64,000 bases of DNA from contig LJCX01000028.1 in the NCBI GenBank assembly GCA_001298545.1, forward strand, positions 496,001 to 560,000, given 5' to 3'. Position 1 is the stretch's first letter, and each line of letters begins with the position of its first letter. The translations under genes and the position numbers were made by a program. The notes beneath the pieces were generated by a model that saw only the letters and a program-made list of their open reading frames with translations, made no database searches and had not been told where the DNA came from. Origin of the DNA: Actinobacteria bacterium OV320. Its GTDB lineage: Bacteria; Actinomycetota; Actinomycetes; Streptomycetales; Streptomycetaceae. Below, piece after piece: positions 33,870 to 42,912 of this stretch.

Positions 33870-35078
33870 CTACGCGCGCGCGTGCTCGGGGTTCTCCTGG
33901 GCCCGCGGCCCCGGTGACTGCGGCGCAGGCGTAGGACCGACGCCGGAGAACAGCCGTCCACGCGCGCGTGCCGTCCATCCGCCCACCCGGCGCAGGAAGG
34001 TCGTCGGCAGGAAGACGGCGTCCGTCGCGATCATCGCCAGCGAGAAGAACGGCAGCCCGAGCACCACGGCGATCACCGCGTGCTCCGTCATCATCAGGAC
34101 CAGCAGGACGTTCTTCAGCCGCCGGTTGGCGAGCGTGAACGGGAAGGCGACCTGCACGATGACGGTCCCGTAGGTGGCCAGCAGGACCATCGTGCCGCTG
34201 CCGACCAGCAGGTCGGCGAGCGCGGGCCAGGGCGAGAAGTAGTCCAGGTGCAGGGGGTAGTACGCGGCGGTGCCGTCCTGCCAGCGCGAGCCCTGGATCT
34301 TGTACCAGCCGGCCGTCGCGTAGATCAGACAGGCCTCGGCCATGATCACGACCAGGGCGCCGTTGTGCAGGATGTTGCCGATCACGTCGAGCAGGATCCG
34401 GGGCTCCGCCGACTTCGTGCGGCGGCCGACGGCCCACCACAGGCCCTGTACGGCCCACGCCGCCCACAGAAGCGCCGGAATGGTCCAGGCGCTGTGGAAA
34501 CGGCCCGCCACGGTCACCGTGACCAGGACGAACCCGGCCGCGGCCCACAGGACGGGACCCACCCGGTCCGTGACCCGCTCCCCACGCGCGCGTGCCTCCT
34601 GCGCGCACCGTTCCCGTCGTGCGTCCAGCGACCACACCCGGCCGCACCGTATGAACACGAGATAGATCGACATCAGGTGCAGGACGTTGTCCCCGCCGTC
34701 GCCCATGAAAACGCTGCGGTTCTGCAGCGACAGCACGCCGACCATGAACAGCACCGACATCGCGCGGGTGCGCCAGCCGATGAGCAGCAGCGCGGCGGAG
34801 AGCAGCGCGAGCAGGTACACCGCCTCGAACCAGCCCCGCCCGTCCGACCACATCAGCGCCGTGAACGCGCCGTTGGTGTCGATCAGCTGGCGGGCCAGCT
34901 CCCAGTCCCAGGGACCGTCGGGGCCGTAGAGCTCGTGCCGGTGGGGGAACTCGCGCAGCAGGAACATCAGCCAGGTGGCGCTGAAGCCGATCCGGACCAC
35001 GGCGCTCTGGTACGGCGCGAGCGCCGACTCGGTGACGCGCGCGATGGCGGCGGACACCGTCAGGGAGAACCGGTTCAC
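33870..35078 (-). CDS. HTTM-domain membrane protein
   Basis: Product of 402 residues with about eight hydrophobic segments and the HTTM (horizontally transferred transmembrane) pattern: LREFPHRHELYGPDGPW, FMGDGGDNVLHLMSIYL and GWYKIQGSRWQDGTAAYYPLHL. Related to the membrane part of vitamin K-dependent gamma-carboxylase; many actinobacterial copies have no known reaction. GTG 35078 overlaps the stop of the DUF5819 gene (GTGA). Two CACGCGCGCGTG palindromes occur inside the coding sequence. The pair is co-transcribed. Confidence 0.82.
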   Translation of the reverse strand: MNRFSLTVSAAIARVTESALAPYQSAVVRIGFSATWLMFLLREFPHRHELYGPDGPWDWELARQLIDTNGAFTALMWSDGRGWFEAVYLLALLSAALLLIGWRTRAMSVLFMVGVLSLQNRSVFMGDGGDNVLHLMSIYLVFIRCGRVWSLDARRERCAQEARARGERVTDRVGPVLWAAAGFVLVTVTVAGRFHSAWTIPALLWAAWAVQGLWWAVGRRTKSAEPRILLDVIGNILHNGALVVIMAEACLIYATAGWYKIQGSRWQDGTAAYYPLHLDYFSPWPALADLLVGSGTMVLLATYGTVIVQVAFPFTLANRRLKNVLLVLMMTEHAVIAVVLGLPFFSLAMIATDAVFLPTTFLRRVGGWTARARGRLFSGVGPTPAPQSPGPRAQENPEHARA

Positions 35079-36022
35079 CTCGTGCCTCCCTCGGTCTCGC
35101 CGTCCGGCACCGACCACCAGGGCAGTTCGCGGTACACCGGGCTCATCGACACCTTCTCGGTGCTCCACTTCGGCGGGGTCACGTTGGTGGTCTGCGAACG
35201 GACCTGGATCCGCTCGACGACACCGCCGTCGCCGGCCGCGCCGCCCCGCTCCAGACGCAGCACCACGATGTGGCGCAGGTAGGTCTCGGAGAGGGCGCCG
35301 CGCAGGCCGACGGCGCGGTTGCCGTTGTCGTGCGTGGCGGTGAAGAAGTCCCAGGCGCGGCGCAGCTCGTTCTGCTGGGTGTGGCTCGGCAGCGGATTGC
35401 CGTCTATGGCCCGGCCGTCCTGCGCCGACAGGTCGTACCAGCCGGTGGTCCGCGAGCCGCCGTCCACGGTGCGGACCTGGGCCCGGACCTGGACGGCGAT
35501 GTTCTGCTGAAGCGGGTTCGGCGCGAAGAGCTTCCAGTTCTGCTCGAACTCCGGGTAGATCCAGTCGTCGATCGCCTCGCCGTGTGTCTTGGTGACGGTG
35601 TTCGACGGGGCGACGTGCAGGAACACCATCCCGATGTGCACGCAGACCGTCACCGCGACGACGGCCAGCGCCAGCGCGGCGCCGACCTGATAGCGGGGGG
35701 AGAGGGCGGCCACACCGGTCCGGGGCTCCGGCCGCCGAGGCCCACCCACGAGACCGGCGGCGGGGTCACCGGCGTCACCGGCATCACTGGTATCACCGGC
35801 GTCACCGGCGGACTCAGCCTGGAAGGCACCGGCCGAGTCGGGGTGCTCGGCCCGAGGAACAGACTCGGAGTCCGCGTCCTCGGGCCGGGAGGCCGGTTCA
35901 GGGCTCGGGAGTTCGGTTCGGGGGCGGGGAACGGTTTCCCGGGCGGGTGGCGTCTCCGCTTCCGCCTCCCTCGACGTGTTCGGCCCCTGTGGAGAGCCGG
36001 TCCCTCCGTCGTGCACGTCCAT
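35075..36022 (-). CDS. DUF5819-family membrane protein
   Basis: Product of 315 residues. A 120-residue Pro/Glu/Asp-rich N-terminal tail, with DAGD repeats encoded by 9-base repeats near 35760-35810, is followed by one membrane helix (ALALAVVAVTVCVHIGMVF). A 170-residue external domain follows with the DUF5819 signature NWKLFAPNPLQQNIAVQVRAQ. The usual partner of HTTM proteins, next to which it is encoded; function unknown. ATG 36022 has GGGGCGG in front. It faces the paaA promoter. Confidence 0.75.
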   Translation of the reverse strand: MDVHDGGTGSPQGPNTSREAEAETPPARETVPRPRTELPSPEPASRPEDADSESVPRAEHPDSAGAFQAESAGDAGDTSDAGDAGDPAAGLVGGPRRPEPRTGVAALSPRYQVGAALALAVVAVTVCVHIGMVFLHVAPSNTVTKTHGEAIDDWIYPEFEQNWKLFAPNPLQQNIAVQVRAQVRTVDGGSRTTGWYDLSAQDGRAIDGNPLPSHTQQNELRRAWDFFTATHDNGNRAVGLRGALSETYLRHIVVLRLERGGAAGDGGVVERIQVRSQTTNVTPPKWSTEKVSMSPVYRELPWWSVPDGETEGGTR

Positions 36023-36148
36023 TCCGCCCCGTTCCCCGATACCGGTCGTCTTTCGCGCTGCGTCGCGCAATCGCGAACGGTACTCAGCCTCACCCGTTCG
36101 GCGCAGCCCCCTCCCCGCGACACCCGGGCCGGGAAGGGCCGGGGCAAG

Positions 36149-36181
36149 TTGTCCACAGGGGATGCCCGCAGGTTATCCACA
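36149..36181. other. DnaA box pair upstream of paaA
   Basis: TTGTCCACA (36149-36157) and TTATCCACA (36173-36181), both perfect for the Streptomyces and E. coli consensus respectively, in the same orientation and 24 bases apart. They sit immediately before the paaA -35 box. Confidence 0.6.
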
Positions 36182-36185
36182 GCGG

Positions 36186-36240
36186 TTGACACCTTACGAC
36201 GGCCGTCCCACCATGGAATCGCACGGACCGAACGATCGGT
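36186..36240 (+). promoter_or_regulatory. paaA promoter and TetR operator
   Basis: TTGACA at 36186-36191 is a perfect -35; a weak -10 (CACCAT, 36209-36214) lies 17 bases on. Operator-like ACCGAACGATCGGT at 36227-36240 is near the expected start of transcription and is the exact reverse complement of the palindrome at 31266. Confidence 0.55.
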
Positions 36241-36306
36241 CGGGAGAAGGCTCGGCAGAGCCGAGGCCAAGGCACCGCGCCGAGGCCCGAGGTCAAGGGG
36301 GACCGC

Positions 36307-37316
<1,010 letters not shown>

Positions 37317-37320
<4 letters not shown>

Positions 37321-37604
37321 CGAACACCGACTGGCCCCTGTGGGAGGTCTTCGTGCGCTCCCGGCGCGGCCTCTCCCACACCCACGCCGGCAGCCTGCAC
37401 GCGCCGGACGCCGAGTTCGCCCTGCGCAACGCGCGCGACCTGTATACCCGGCGCGGCGAGGGCGTCTCGATCTGGGTCGTGCCGTCCTCCGCGATCACGG
37501 CCTCCTCGCCGGACGAGAAGGACCCGTTCTTCGAACCGTCCGCCGACAAGCCGTACCGGCACCCGACGTTCTATGAGATCCCGGAAGGGGTGAAGCACCT
37601 GTGA
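37317..37604 (+). CDS. paaB: Phenylacetyl-CoA epoxidase subunit PaaB
   Basis: Product of 95 residues, typical for PaaB, with the family stretches WEVFVRSRRGLSHTHAGSLHA and ALRNARDLYTRRGEGVSIWVV. A structural bridging subunit between PaaAC heterodimers. The ATG overlaps the paaA stop (ATGA) and the end overlaps paaC. Confidence 0.95.
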
Positions 37605-38323
37605 CCACGACGACGCACACCCACACCGCCGCCCTCGCCCTCGGCGACGACGCCCTGGTGCTCTCCCACCGCCTGGGGGAGTGGATGGGCCACGCGCCCG
37701 TGCTGGAGGAGGAGGTCGCCCTCGGCAACATCGCCCTCGACCTGCTGGGCCAGGCCCGGATCCTGCTGTCGATGGCGGGCGACGAGGACGAGTTGGCGTA
37801 CCTGCGTGAGGAACGCGCCTTCCGCAACCTTCAGTTGGTCGAGCAGCCGGGCGGAGACTTCGCCCACACCATCGCCCGCCAGCTGTACTTCTCCACCTAC
37901 CAGCACCTGCTGTACGCGCGGCTGGCGTCCGTGGAGGGCCCGTTCGCGGGACTGGCGGCGAAGGCCGTCAAGGAGGTCGCCTACCACCGCGACCACGCCG
38001 AACAGTGGACACTGCGGCTCGGCGACGGCACCGAGGAGAGCCACGAGCGGATGCGGCGGGCCTGCACGGCACTCTGGCGGTTCACCGGGGAGATGTTCGC
38101 CCCCCTGGACGGCCTCGACCTCGACCTGTCGGAGCTGGAGCCGGTCTGGCTGGAGTCGGTGCGCAGCGTCCTGGAGCGGGCCGGCCTGGCCGTGCCCGAG
38201 GGATCGCGCACCGGAGCCTGGCGCGCCGGCGCGGGCCGCGAGGGCCTGCACACCGAGTCCTTCGGCCGGATGCTCGCCGAGATGCAGCACCTGCACCGCA
38301 GTCACCCGGGTGCGTCATGGTGA
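37601..38323 (+). CDS. paaC: Phenylacetyl-CoA epoxidase subunit PaaC
   Basis: Product of 240 residues. Ferritin-like helical subunit without the full metal site; typical stretches LGNIALDLLGQARILLSMAGDEDELAYLREERAFRN and YHRDHAEQWTLRLGDGTEESH. It pairs with PaaA and stabilises it. GTG 37601, within the paaB stop (GTGA). The His/Thr-rich start (TTTTHTHTAA) is not diagnostic. Confidence 0.93.
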   Translation: MTTTTHTHTAALALGDDALVLSHRLGEWMGHAPVLEEEVALGNIALDLLGQARILLSMAGDEDELAYLREERAFRNLQLVEQPGGDFAHTIARQLYFSTYQHLLYARLASVEGPFAGLAAKAVKEVAYHRDHAEQWTLRLGDGTEESHERMRRACTALWRFTGEMFAPLDGLDLDLSELEPVWLESVRSVLERAGLAVPEGSRTGAWRAGAGREGLHTESFGRMLAEMQHLHRSHPGASW

Positions 38324-38904
38324 CGCTGACCCCGCTGGAGGCGGAACTCCTCGAGGTCGCCGGCTCGGTGCTCGACCCCGAACTGCCTGTGGTCACCCTG
38401 CGGGAACTCGGCGTGCTGCGCGCGGTCCACGTACGCGACACGGACACCGTCGACGTCGAGCTGACCCCCACCTACACCGGCTGTCCGGCGGTGGAGGCGA
38501 TGTCCCTGGACATCGAACGGGCGCTGCACGCACACGGGGTCCGCGAGGTCACCGTGCGCACGGTGTTGTCCCCCGCCTGGTCGACCGACGACATCTCCGC
38601 CGAAGGGCGCCGCAAACTGCGGGAGTTCGGCATCGCACCGCCACGCGTGCGCAAGGCGGCCGAACCGGTCGGCATCACCCTGGGCCCCACCCGAACCCGG
38701 GACGCGGACGCGAGCGCGGACATGGGCGCGGACATGGGCGCGGACATGGGCGCGGCCATGGGCGCGGCCCTGGAGCCGATCCTCTGCCCGCACTGCGGCT
38801 CCGCCGACACCGAACTGCTCAGCCGCTTCTCCTCCACCGCCTGCAAGGCGCTGCGGCGCTGCCTCGCCTGCCGTGAACCCTTCGACCACTTCAAGGAGTT
38901 GTGA
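38317..38904 (+). CDS. paaD: PaaD, SufT-like maturation factor
   Basis: Product of 195 residues. An MIP18/DUF59 domain (about 8-90; DPELPVVTLRELGVLR, TYTGCPAVEAM with the conserved Cys) and a C-terminal zinc ribbon, CPHCGS...CLACREPF. Between them 12-base repeats (GCGGACATGGGC, three perfect and one altered copies at 38716-38763) encode a DMGADMGADMGA linker. PaaD is needed to assemble the iron-sulphur centre of PaaE. ATG 38317 overlaps the paaC stop by seven bases; GTG 38320 is an alternative. Confidence 0.9.
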   Translation: MVTLTPLEAELLEVAGSVLDPELPVVTLRELGVLRAVHVRDTDTVDVELTPTYTGCPAVEAMSLDIERALHAHGVREVTVRTVLSPAWSTDDISAEGRRKLREFGIAPPRVRKAAEPVGITLGPTRTRDADASADMGADMGADMGAAMGAALEPILCPHCGSADTELLSRFSSTACKALRRCLACREPFDHFKEL

Positions 38905-39965
38905 TGGCCCGCTTCCACCCGCTCCAGGTGGCCGCGGTGGACCACCTCACCGACGACTCCGTCACCCTCACCCTCACGGTCCCCGACGCGCTGCGCGAGG
39001 AGTACCGGCACGCGCCCGGCCAGCATCTCGCCCTGCGCCGCGTGGTCGACGGGACCGAGGTCCGGCGGACGTACTCGATCTGCTCGCCCGCACCCGGGCC
39101 CGACGGTGCGGGGCCGGGCACGCTGCGGGTGGGCGTGCGGCTGGTCGAGGGCGGGGCCTTCTCGACGTACGCGCTGAAGGAGATCGCCGTCGGCGACGAG
39201 CTGGACGTGATGACGCCGGCCGGCCGGTTCACCCTCACCCCCGCCCCCGGCCGGTACGCGGCGATCGTCGGCGGCAGCGGGATCACGCCGGTGCTGTCGA
39301 TCGTCTCGACGCTGCTGGCCCGCGAGCCCGCGGCCCGCTTCTGCCTCATCCGCAGCGACCGGACGGCCGCCTCGACGATGTTCCTGGAGGAGGTCGCCGA
39401 CCTCAAGGACAGGTACCCGGAGCGGTTCCAGCTGGTCACCGTGCTCTCCCGGGAGGAACAGCAGGCCGGACTGCCGTCCGGTCGGCTGGACCGGGAGCGG
39501 CTGACCGGGCTGCTGCCGTCGCTGCTGCCGGTGGCGGAGGTGACGGGGTGGTTCCTGTGCGGGCCGTTCGGCCTCGTCCAGGGCGCGGAGCAGGCACTGC
39601 GGGAGATCGGGGTCGCACGGTCCCGGATCCACGAGGAGATCTTCCACGTGGAGGTCACGGCGCCCCCGGTGCGCGTGGCGGCTCCCACCCACAGCACCGT
39701 GACCGCCCGGCTCGACGGCCGGGGCGGCAGCTGGTCCGTGCGGGACGGGGAGTCCGTCCTGGAGACGGTGCTGCGCAACCGGCCGGACGCGCCCTACGCC
39801 TGCAAGGGCGGGGTGTGCGGGACCTGCCGGACCTTCCTGGTCTCCGGCGAGGTGCGCATGGACCGCAACTTCGCGCTGGAACCGGAGGAGACGGAGTCCG
39901 GATATGTGCTGGCCTGCCAGTCGCATCCGCTGACGGAGGCCGTGGAGGTGGACTTCGACCGGTGA
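38904..39965 (+). CDS. paaE: Phenylacetyl-CoA epoxidase reductase PaaE
   Basis: Product of 353 residues. FAD-binding domain with RRTYSIC (RxYS), NAD(P) domain with GGSGITPVLSI and CGPFGLV, and a C-terminal plant-type 2Fe-2S ferredoxin domain, CKGGVCGTC plus distal ACQS. It passes electrons from NADPH to the PaaA di-iron site. ATG 38904 is six bases after AAGGAG and better placed than GTG 38901. Last gene of paaABCDE. Confidence 0.93.
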   Translation: MARFHPLQVAAVDHLTDDSVTLTLTVPDALREEYRHAPGQHLALRRVVDGTEVRRTYSICSPAPGPDGAGPGTLRVGVRLVEGGAFSTYALKEIAVGDELDVMTPAGRFTLTPAPGRYAAIVGGSGITPVLSIVSTLLAREPAARFCLIRSDRTAASTMFLEEVADLKDRYPERFQLVTVLSREEQQAGLPSGRLDRERLTGLLPSLLPVAEVTGWFLCGPFGLVQGAEQALREIGVARSRIHEEIFHVEVTAPPVRVAAPTHSTVTARLDGRGGSWSVRDGESVLETVLRNRPDAPYACKGGVCGTCRTFLVSGEVRMDRNFALEPEETESGYVLACQSHPLTEAVEVDFDR

Positions 39966-40056
39966 GGGGCGCGCGACGAGGCGCGACAAGGGGGCGACGA
40001 GAGGGACGACGAGGGGACGAGCGACCGTTCTCCTCGGACCGACCGTTCCCTTCTTC

Positions 40057-40070
40057 TAGAACCTGTTCTA
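40057..40070. promoter_or_regulatory. KstR-like operator upstream of an acyl-CoA dehydrogenase
   Basis: TAGAACCTGTTCTA is a perfect 6-2-6 inverted repeat and fits the mycobacterial KstR consensus TnnAACnnGTTnnA exactly. TTGACG follows at 40073, so the site adjoins a likely -35. No TetR gene of the KstR type is encoded in the window. Confidence 0.55.
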
Positions 40071-40115
40071 TCTTGACGCTCCGTCAGATCAGCTGACCCG
40101 TCGGGAGGACAGGCC

Positions 40116-41321
40116 GTGGACTTCACCTTCACCGAGGAGCAGCAGGCAGCGGCGGAGGCGGCGCGGGGGGTGTTCGCCGGGGTCGCCCCCGACGCGGTGC
40201 CGAGCCCCGCGCTCACCCGGGGCGCCGTGGCCGACGACTTCGACCGCGCGCTGTGGGCCAGGCTCGCCTCGTCGGACCTGCTGAGCCTGCTGCTGGACGA
40301 GGAGTACGGCGGGGCCGGCCTCGACGCGATCGCGCTCTGTCTGGTGCTGCGCGAGGCGTCGAAGGTGCTGGCACGGACACCGCTGCTGGAGAGCAGCGCG
40401 GCCGCGGCCGCCCTACAGGCCTACGGCGGACCGGAGTTGAAGTCGTCCCTGCTCGCCCGGGCCGGCCGGGGCGAGATCGTCCTCACCGTCGCCGCGAACG
40501 GCCGCACCGGCCACGATCCGGCCGAACTCGCCGTGACCGCACGGCAGAACGACACGGCAGGGGCGACCGGCGCGACCGGCACAGGTGACGAACACGGTGC
40601 GGGCGGCACGGGGGAGCCGGGCGCCGGCGAGTGGGTGCTGGACGGGGTGCAGACGGTGGTGCCCTGGGCGTACGACGCCGACTTCGTCGTCGTACCGGCG
40701 CGCACCGGGGACGACCGGAGCGTCCTCGCCGTCGTCGCCCGTGAGCACGAAGGAGTCGTGCTCGCCGAGCAGATCTCCACCACCGGCGAGCGGCTCGGCG
40801 AACTGCGCCTCGAATCGGCGAGGATCGCCGACCGGGACGTCATCACCGCCGACGGTGCCTGGGAATGGCTGCGCGCCCTGCTGACCACGGGGACCTGCGC
40901 GCAGGCGCTCGGTCTGGGCGAGCGCGTCCTGGCGATGACCGGCGAGTACGCCGGCAAGCGGGAGCAGTTCGGACACCCCATCGCGACGTTCCAGGCCGTC
41001 GCCGTGCAGGCCGCCGACCGCTACATCGACCTGCGCGCGATGGAGGTCACGCTGTGGCAGGCCGCGTGGCGGATCGCCTCCGGGGCGCCGGGCGCGCTGC
41101 CGGCCTCCGGGGACGTCGCCGTGGCCAAGATCTGGGCCTCGGAAGGCGTACGGCGGGTCGTGCAGACCGCACAGCATCTGCACGGGGGCTTCGGCGCCGA
41201 CGTCGACTACCCGCTGCACCGCTACCACGCCTGGGCCAAGCACCTGGAACTGTCCCTCGGGCCGGCCGCGGCACACGAGGAAGCCCTGGGCGACCTGCTG
41301 GCCGCCCACCCCCTCGGCTGA
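40116..41321 (+). CDS. Acyl-CoA dehydrogenase-like protein (FadE)
   Basis: Product of 401 residues with an N-terminal helical domain, a beta-domain around 125-215 and a C-terminal helical domain. FAD-contact residues KREQFGHPIATFQAV and LHGGFGADVDYPLHRYHAWAKHL are recognisable. The catalytic Glu of the usual YEGTSEI segment is not visible; after the HRYHAWAKHLEL helix it reads SLGPAAAHEEALG. This resembles non-catalytic partner subunits of the heterotetrameric steroid-type FadE enzymes. A Gly/Ala/Thr-rich insertion lies near residues 145-165. GTG 40116 is preceded by GGGAGGACAGGCC. Confidence 0.82.
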   Translation: MDFTFTEEQQAAAEAARGVFAGVAPDAVPSPALTRGAVADDFDRALWARLASSDLLSLLLDEEYGGAGLDAIALCLVLREASKVLARTPLLESSAAAAALQAYGGPELKSSLLARAGRGEIVLTVAANGRTGHDPAELAVTARQNDTAGATGATGTGDEHGAGGTGEPGAGEWVLDGVQTVVPWAYDADFVVVPARTGDDRSVLAVVAREHEGVVLAEQISTTGERLGELRLESARIADRDVITADGAWEWLRALLTTGTCAQALGLGERVLAMTGEYAGKREQFGHPIATFQAVAVQAADRYIDLRAMEVTLWQAAWRIASGAPGALPASGDVAVAKIWASEGVRRVVQTAQHLHGGFGADVDYPLHRYHAWAKHLELSLGPAAAHEEALGDLLAAHPLG

Positions 41322-41465
41322 CGCCCACCCCGCCACGACGCACCGGCCGACCCGGCAGAACGCACGGACCGACCGACCCGGCGCAGAACGCACAGGCCGA
41401 CCCGGCAAGACGGACCCGCCGACCCGACGAGGCGACCACCGGTCCAAGAACCCGCGGGTCCCCCG

Positions 41466-41580
41466 GCCCGTAGATTCCCTGCCCGCAGATTCCCTGCCCG
41501 CAGATTCCCTGCCGGCAGATTCCCGGCCTGCGGATTCCTGGCCCGCAGATCCCCCGGCCCGCAGGCCGCACGACCTGCCG
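41466..41580. repeat. CCCGCAGATTCCCTG minisatellite
   Basis: About seven degenerate copies of a 15-base unit (CCCGCAGATTCCCTG), becoming more divergent toward 41580. Located in the 285-base gap between two convergent genes. Preceded (41330-41440) by looser CCGACC-type repeats. No coding sense. Confidence 0.7.
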
Positions 41581-41606
41581 TTCCGACGACCTGCCGTTCC
41601 GAGTGC

Positions 41607-41954
41607 TTACAGGACGGAGCCCGGGTTGCCCTCGTCCGTGACGACCGGGCGGCCCGCGGCGGCCCAGATCTGCATGCCGCCGTCGACGTTCACGGCGTCG
41701 ATGCCCTGCTGGACGAGGTACATGGTGACCTGGGCCGAGCGACCGCCGGAGCGGCAGATCACATGGACCCGGCCGTCCTGCGGGGCCGCCTCGGTCAGTT
41801 CACCGTAGCGGGCGACGAACTCGCTGATGGGGATGTGCAGTGCCCCTTCGGCGTGACCCGCCTGCCACTCGTCGTCCTCGCGGACGTCCAGCAGGAAGTC
41901 GTCGTCCTTGAGGTCGCCGACCTCGACCGTGGGTACACCAGCTCCGAAACTCAT
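41607..41954 (-). CDS. Single-domain rhodanese
   Basis: Product of 115 residues, one rhodanese domain. Conserved DVREDDEWQAGHAEGALHIPI and active-site loop VICRSGGRSAQ with the catalytic Cys. It moves sulphane sulphur or acts in sulphur relay in the cytoplasm. ATG 41954. Neither promoter elements nor partner genes are evident. Confidence 0.9.
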   Translation of the reverse strand: MSFGAGVPTVEVGDLKDDDFLLDVREDDEWQAGHAEGALHIPISEFVARYGELTEAAPQDGRVHVICRSGGRSAQVTMYLVQQGIDAVNVDGGMQIWAAAGRPVVTDEGNPGSVL

Positions 41955-41999
41955 GCGCCCGACGCTACCCGACCGGGCATACGACACGACCGGTCCCCG

Positions 42000-42797
42000 C
42001 TAGCCCACCAGCTCGGCCAGCTCCGCCTCGCGGGCGGCGACGTCCGCGAGAAGCTTGTCGGCGATCTCGTCCAGGAGCCGGTCGGGGTCCTCCGGCGCCA
42101 TGCGGAGCATCGAGCCGATCGCGCCCTCCTCCAGTTCCCGGGCGACCAGCGCGAGCATCTCCTTGCGCTGGGCGAGCCACTCGAGACGGGCGTAGAGCTC
42201 CTCGCTGGGGCTCGGGCTCCGCTCCGCGGGCGCCGGACCGGCCGCCCACTCCTCGGCCAGCTCGCGCAGCAGGGCTTCCTCGCCACGGGCGTAGGCCGCG
42301 TTGACGCGGGTGATGAACTCCTCGCGCCGGGCCCGCTCGGCGTCCTCCTGGGCCAGGTCCGGGTGCGCCTTGCGGGCCAGCTCGCGGTACAGCTTGCGAG
42401 CCTCCTCGCTGGGCCGTACCCGCTGCGGGGGCCGGACCGACTGGTCCGTGAGCATCGCCTCGGCCTCGGGGAAGAGACCTTCGCCGTCCATCCAGCCGTG
42501 GAACAGTTCCTCGACCCCGGGCATCGGCATCACCCTGGCCCGCGCCTCGGCGGCCTTGCGCTTGTCCTCGGGATCACCGGTGCGGGCGGCCTTGGCCTCG
42601 GCGATCTGGGCGTCCAGTTCATCGAGCCGGGCGTACATCGGGCCGAGTTTTTGATGGTGGAGCCGCGAGAAGTTCTCGACCTCGACGCGGAAGGTCTCCA
42701 CCGCGATCTCGAACTCGATCAACGCCTGCTCGGCGGCCCGCACGGCCTGCTCCAGCCGTGCCTCGGGCCTAGGCTGCTCAGCTTCGGGGGTCGTCAC
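42000..42797 (-). CDS. J-domain protein
   Basis: Product of 265 residues. N-terminal coiled coil (about 15-75; AEQALIEFEIAVETFRVEVENFS) and a degenerate J-domain in the middle with HPD (ELARKAHPDLAQ), then a C-terminal helical region rich in Glu/Leu. HPD marks a DnaK co-chaperone. It lacks the Gly/Phe and zinc regions of DnaJ, so it is a class C type. GTG 42797 starts 116 bases before the DUF2252 stop. Client unknown. Confidence 0.82.
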   Translation of the reverse strand: MTTPEAEQPRPEARLEQAVRAAEQALIEFEIAVETFRVEVENFSRLHHQKLGPMYARLDELDAQIAEAKAARTGDPEDKRKAAEARARVMPMPGVEELFHGWMDGEGLFPEAEAMLTDQSVRPPQRVRPSEEARKLYRELARKAHPDLAQEDAERARREEFITRVNAAYARGEEALLRELAEEWAAGPAPAERSPSPSEELYARLEWLAQRKEMLALVARELEEGAIGSMLRMAPEDPDRLLDEIADKLLADVAAREAELAELVG

Positions 42798-42912
42798 CCG
42801 ACCAGCCTAGGCCAACGCTCCCCCGAACCCACCCGGCCGACGGTCCCGCAGGGTCCCCCGCCCGGACTGCCCTCCCCGGGCTTCCCCCGCTCCGACTCCG
42901 CCCGGCCGCCTC

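Noticed and set aside
40021..40056. Further PaaR operator in GGACCGACCGTTCCC before the acyl-CoA dehydrogenase
   Set aside because: Only one half matches ACCG-N2-CG-N2-CGGT, so it is not counted as a site.
41330..41440. Small gene in the CCGACC-rich stretch after the acyl-CoA dehydrogenase
   Set aside because: Only low-complexity frames without ribosome binding sites; treated as repeat DNA.
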